From Eubacterium sp. (lineage in GTDB: Bacteria; Bacillota; Clostridia; Peptostreptococcales; Anaerovoracaceae), in the NCBI GenBank assembly GCA_017419895.1, contig JAFOKI010000152.1, positions 1 through 8,837 of the forward strand: DNA of 8,837 nt. Direction: 5' to 3'. The notes beneath the pieces were generated by a model. The model saw nothing but the letters and a program-made list of their open reading frames with translations, was not told the origin of the DNA and made no database searches. Positions within the stretch are counted from its first letter, which is position 1. Every line of letters starts with the position of its first letter. The position numbers and the translations under genes were made by a program. Positions 7,920 to 8,837 of this stretch are shown here, piece after piece.

Positions 7920-8744
7920 CTATTTCTTTACTATTTCGTAAACGTCTGTCCTTAATGCGCTCATCACCGGGATCTGGTTCCTGACGTTTGTTATCATGTC
8001 GGTATCGATTTCCTGTACGATGATGCCTGCTTCACCGTCGAGTTTCGCCACAACGGTTCCCCACGGGTCAACGATGAGCGAGTTTCCCCAGGACACATAT
8101 GGTCCGTTAACGTTGCGTGCGGCAGCGCATCCGCATACGAAAATCTGATTATCGAGAGCGCGTGCCCTGAAGAGAAGTTCCCAATGGACAGGACCGGTTG
8201 ACATGTTGAACTCACCCGGGGAAATGACGATGTCAGCTCCCTGGAGCGCCATCAACCTTGTCTGCTCGAAGAATCTGATGTCGAAGCATATCTCGACGCC
8301 GACCTTACCATAAGGTGTGTCAAACACCGTTACGTCGTTGCCCGGCGTGAAAGTGTCGCTCTCCTTGAAGAACTGTCCGCCTTTTACGTCGATATCGAAC
8401 ATATGCATTTTCCTGTGTCTCGCGATCTGGTTTCCGTCCGGATCGAAAACAAAGCTCGTGTTATACAGCTTGCCGTCTTCCACTTCCGGCATCGAGCCGC
8501 CGATGAAATAGACTTTGTTCTCTATCGCGATATCCCTCAAAGCCGACCAAATATAGCCGCCTTTTTCTTCCGCTGCCGGCCAGAAATACTCATTTGCATA
8601 AGTACAGCAGAACATCTCCGGAAGTGAAACGATCTGCGCTCCCTGGTCGACCGCTTTCTTTACATATTCAGCCGCGATCTTGAGGTCGCCTTCTTTGGTT
8701 CCGACTTCCGGTATCTGGCAAAGTCCGATTTTTACTTTTGACAT
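7920..8744 (-). CDS. Carbon-nitrogen hydrolase, Nit2/omega-amidase-like (upstream copy)
   Basis: This 274-residue paralogue of the next gene in the unit aligns with it end to end without gaps. The triad is E43 (SLPEMF), K112 (HRKMHMFDIDV) and C153 (ICFDIRF), with E189 in GPVHWELL. It should hydrolyse a C-N amide bond through a cysteine thioester intermediate. The overall pattern points to the Nit2/omega-amidase branch, which typically works with a glutamine transaminase; none is encoded here. It differs from its neighbour near the active site: PGEFN instead of PGAFN (E178), E151-I152 before the catalytic Cys instead of V-L, and PVHWE instead of PAHWE. Ser or Asn substitutions in the surface loops are common. 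AGAGGAG at 8749-8755, 4 nt before the ATG, gives a strong start. It is the first gene of a unit with the second nitrilase and the GNAT gene. Substrate specificity of the two copies may differ; that is inference. Confidence 0.93.
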   Translation of the reverse strand: MSKVKIGLCQIPEVGTKEGDLKIAAEYVKKAVDQGAQIVSLPEMFCCTYANEYFWPAAEEKGGYIWSALRDIAIENKVYFIGGSMPEVEDGKLYNTSFVFDPDGNQIARHRKMHMFDIDVKGGQFFKESDTFTPGNDVTVFDTPYGKVGVEICFDIRFFEQTRLMALQGADIVISPGEFNMSTGPVHWELLFRARALDNQIFVCGCAAARNVNGPYVSWGNSLIVDPWGTVVAKLDGEAGIIVQEIDTDMITNVRNQIPVMSALRTDVYEIVKK

Positions 8745-8748
8745 ATTA

Positions 8749-8755
8749 CTCCTCT
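8749..8755 (-). promoter_or_regulatory. Strong ribosome binding site of the upstream nitrilase
   Basis: AGAGGAG on the minus strand lies 4 nt before ATG 8744. It is the best Shine-Dalgarno site in this unit and much stronger than that of the second nitrilase copy. Confidence 0.75.
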
Positions 8756-8837
8756 TTTCCCGCAGGCGCGCTTTGTTATCGTTTTTTCATCAAAGCCCGC
8801 AACGCCCGCGTAATTATTAACATCGTATATATCGTTA
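8756..8837 (-). other. Leader region of the nitrilase operon, promoter not resolved
   Basis: No reading frame is supported here. On the minus strand the far end is AT-rich (TGTTAATAATTA around 8810-8822), which could be part of a promoter, but no convincing -35/-10 pair is seen before the window ends. A short direct repeat of GCGGGC (around 8796-8810) is also present, with no clear meaning. Confidence 0.3.

Noticed and set aside
1..8837. tRNA, rRNA, CRISPR arrays, insertion sequences, riboswitches
   Set aside because: I looked for repeated spacers, terminal inverted repeats, transposase motifs and structured leaders on both strands and saw none. Intergenic space is short and mostly explained by promoters and terminators.

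Overview
The window looks like ordinary chromosomal DNA from a mid-GC, low-to-moderate-GC-lineage Firmicute, most likely an anaerobic clostridial-class bacterium. That placement rests on an AddA-type recombination helicase-nuclease, a bisphosphoglycerate-independent phosphoglycerate mutase, strong Shine-Dalgarno sites and compact intergenic gaps. It is an inference from gene content, not from a marker gene.

Layout. (1) Positions 1-3586, minus strand: almost all of addA, an ATP-dependent helicase/nuclease subunit. It reads as one uninterrupted frame of 1195 codons that runs off the left edge, so only the extreme C-terminus is missing. (2) Positions 3587-3781: a divergent promoter region with an extended -10 element facing addA, two 9-bp tandem extended -10-like elements facing gpmI, and a small inverted repeat. 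(3) Positions 3782-6435, plus strand: gpmI, translationally coupled to a membrane-anchored endonuclease/exonuclease/phosphatase (EEP) fold protein. The unit ends in a clear intrinsic terminator. (4) Positions 6482-6518: a second intrinsic terminator, pointing the other way. (5) Positions 6538-8744, minus strand: a compact three-gene unit transcribed from the right. It holds two tandem carbon-nitrogen hydrolases of the Nit2/omega-amidase type, then a GNAT acetyltransferase. (6) Positions 8745-8837: the leader of that unit, with a strong ribosome binding site but no confident promoter.

How the genes may work together. AddA would act with AddB, which is not in the window, in end resection for double-strand break repair. 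GpmI is the glycolytic 3-PG/2-PG mutase. The EEP protein shares its mRNA but has no visible metabolic link to it. The two nitrilase-fold enzymes are about 65% identical by hand count over 274 ungapped positions, and both keep the Glu-Lys-Cys triad. They look like a tandem duplication with partial divergence near the active site.

I see no mobile element, CRISPR array, rRNA, tRNA or riboswitch, and no convincing undescribed system. The points most worth following are the duplicated amidase pair, the gpmI-EEP coupling, and an addA gene with no addB upstream of it.
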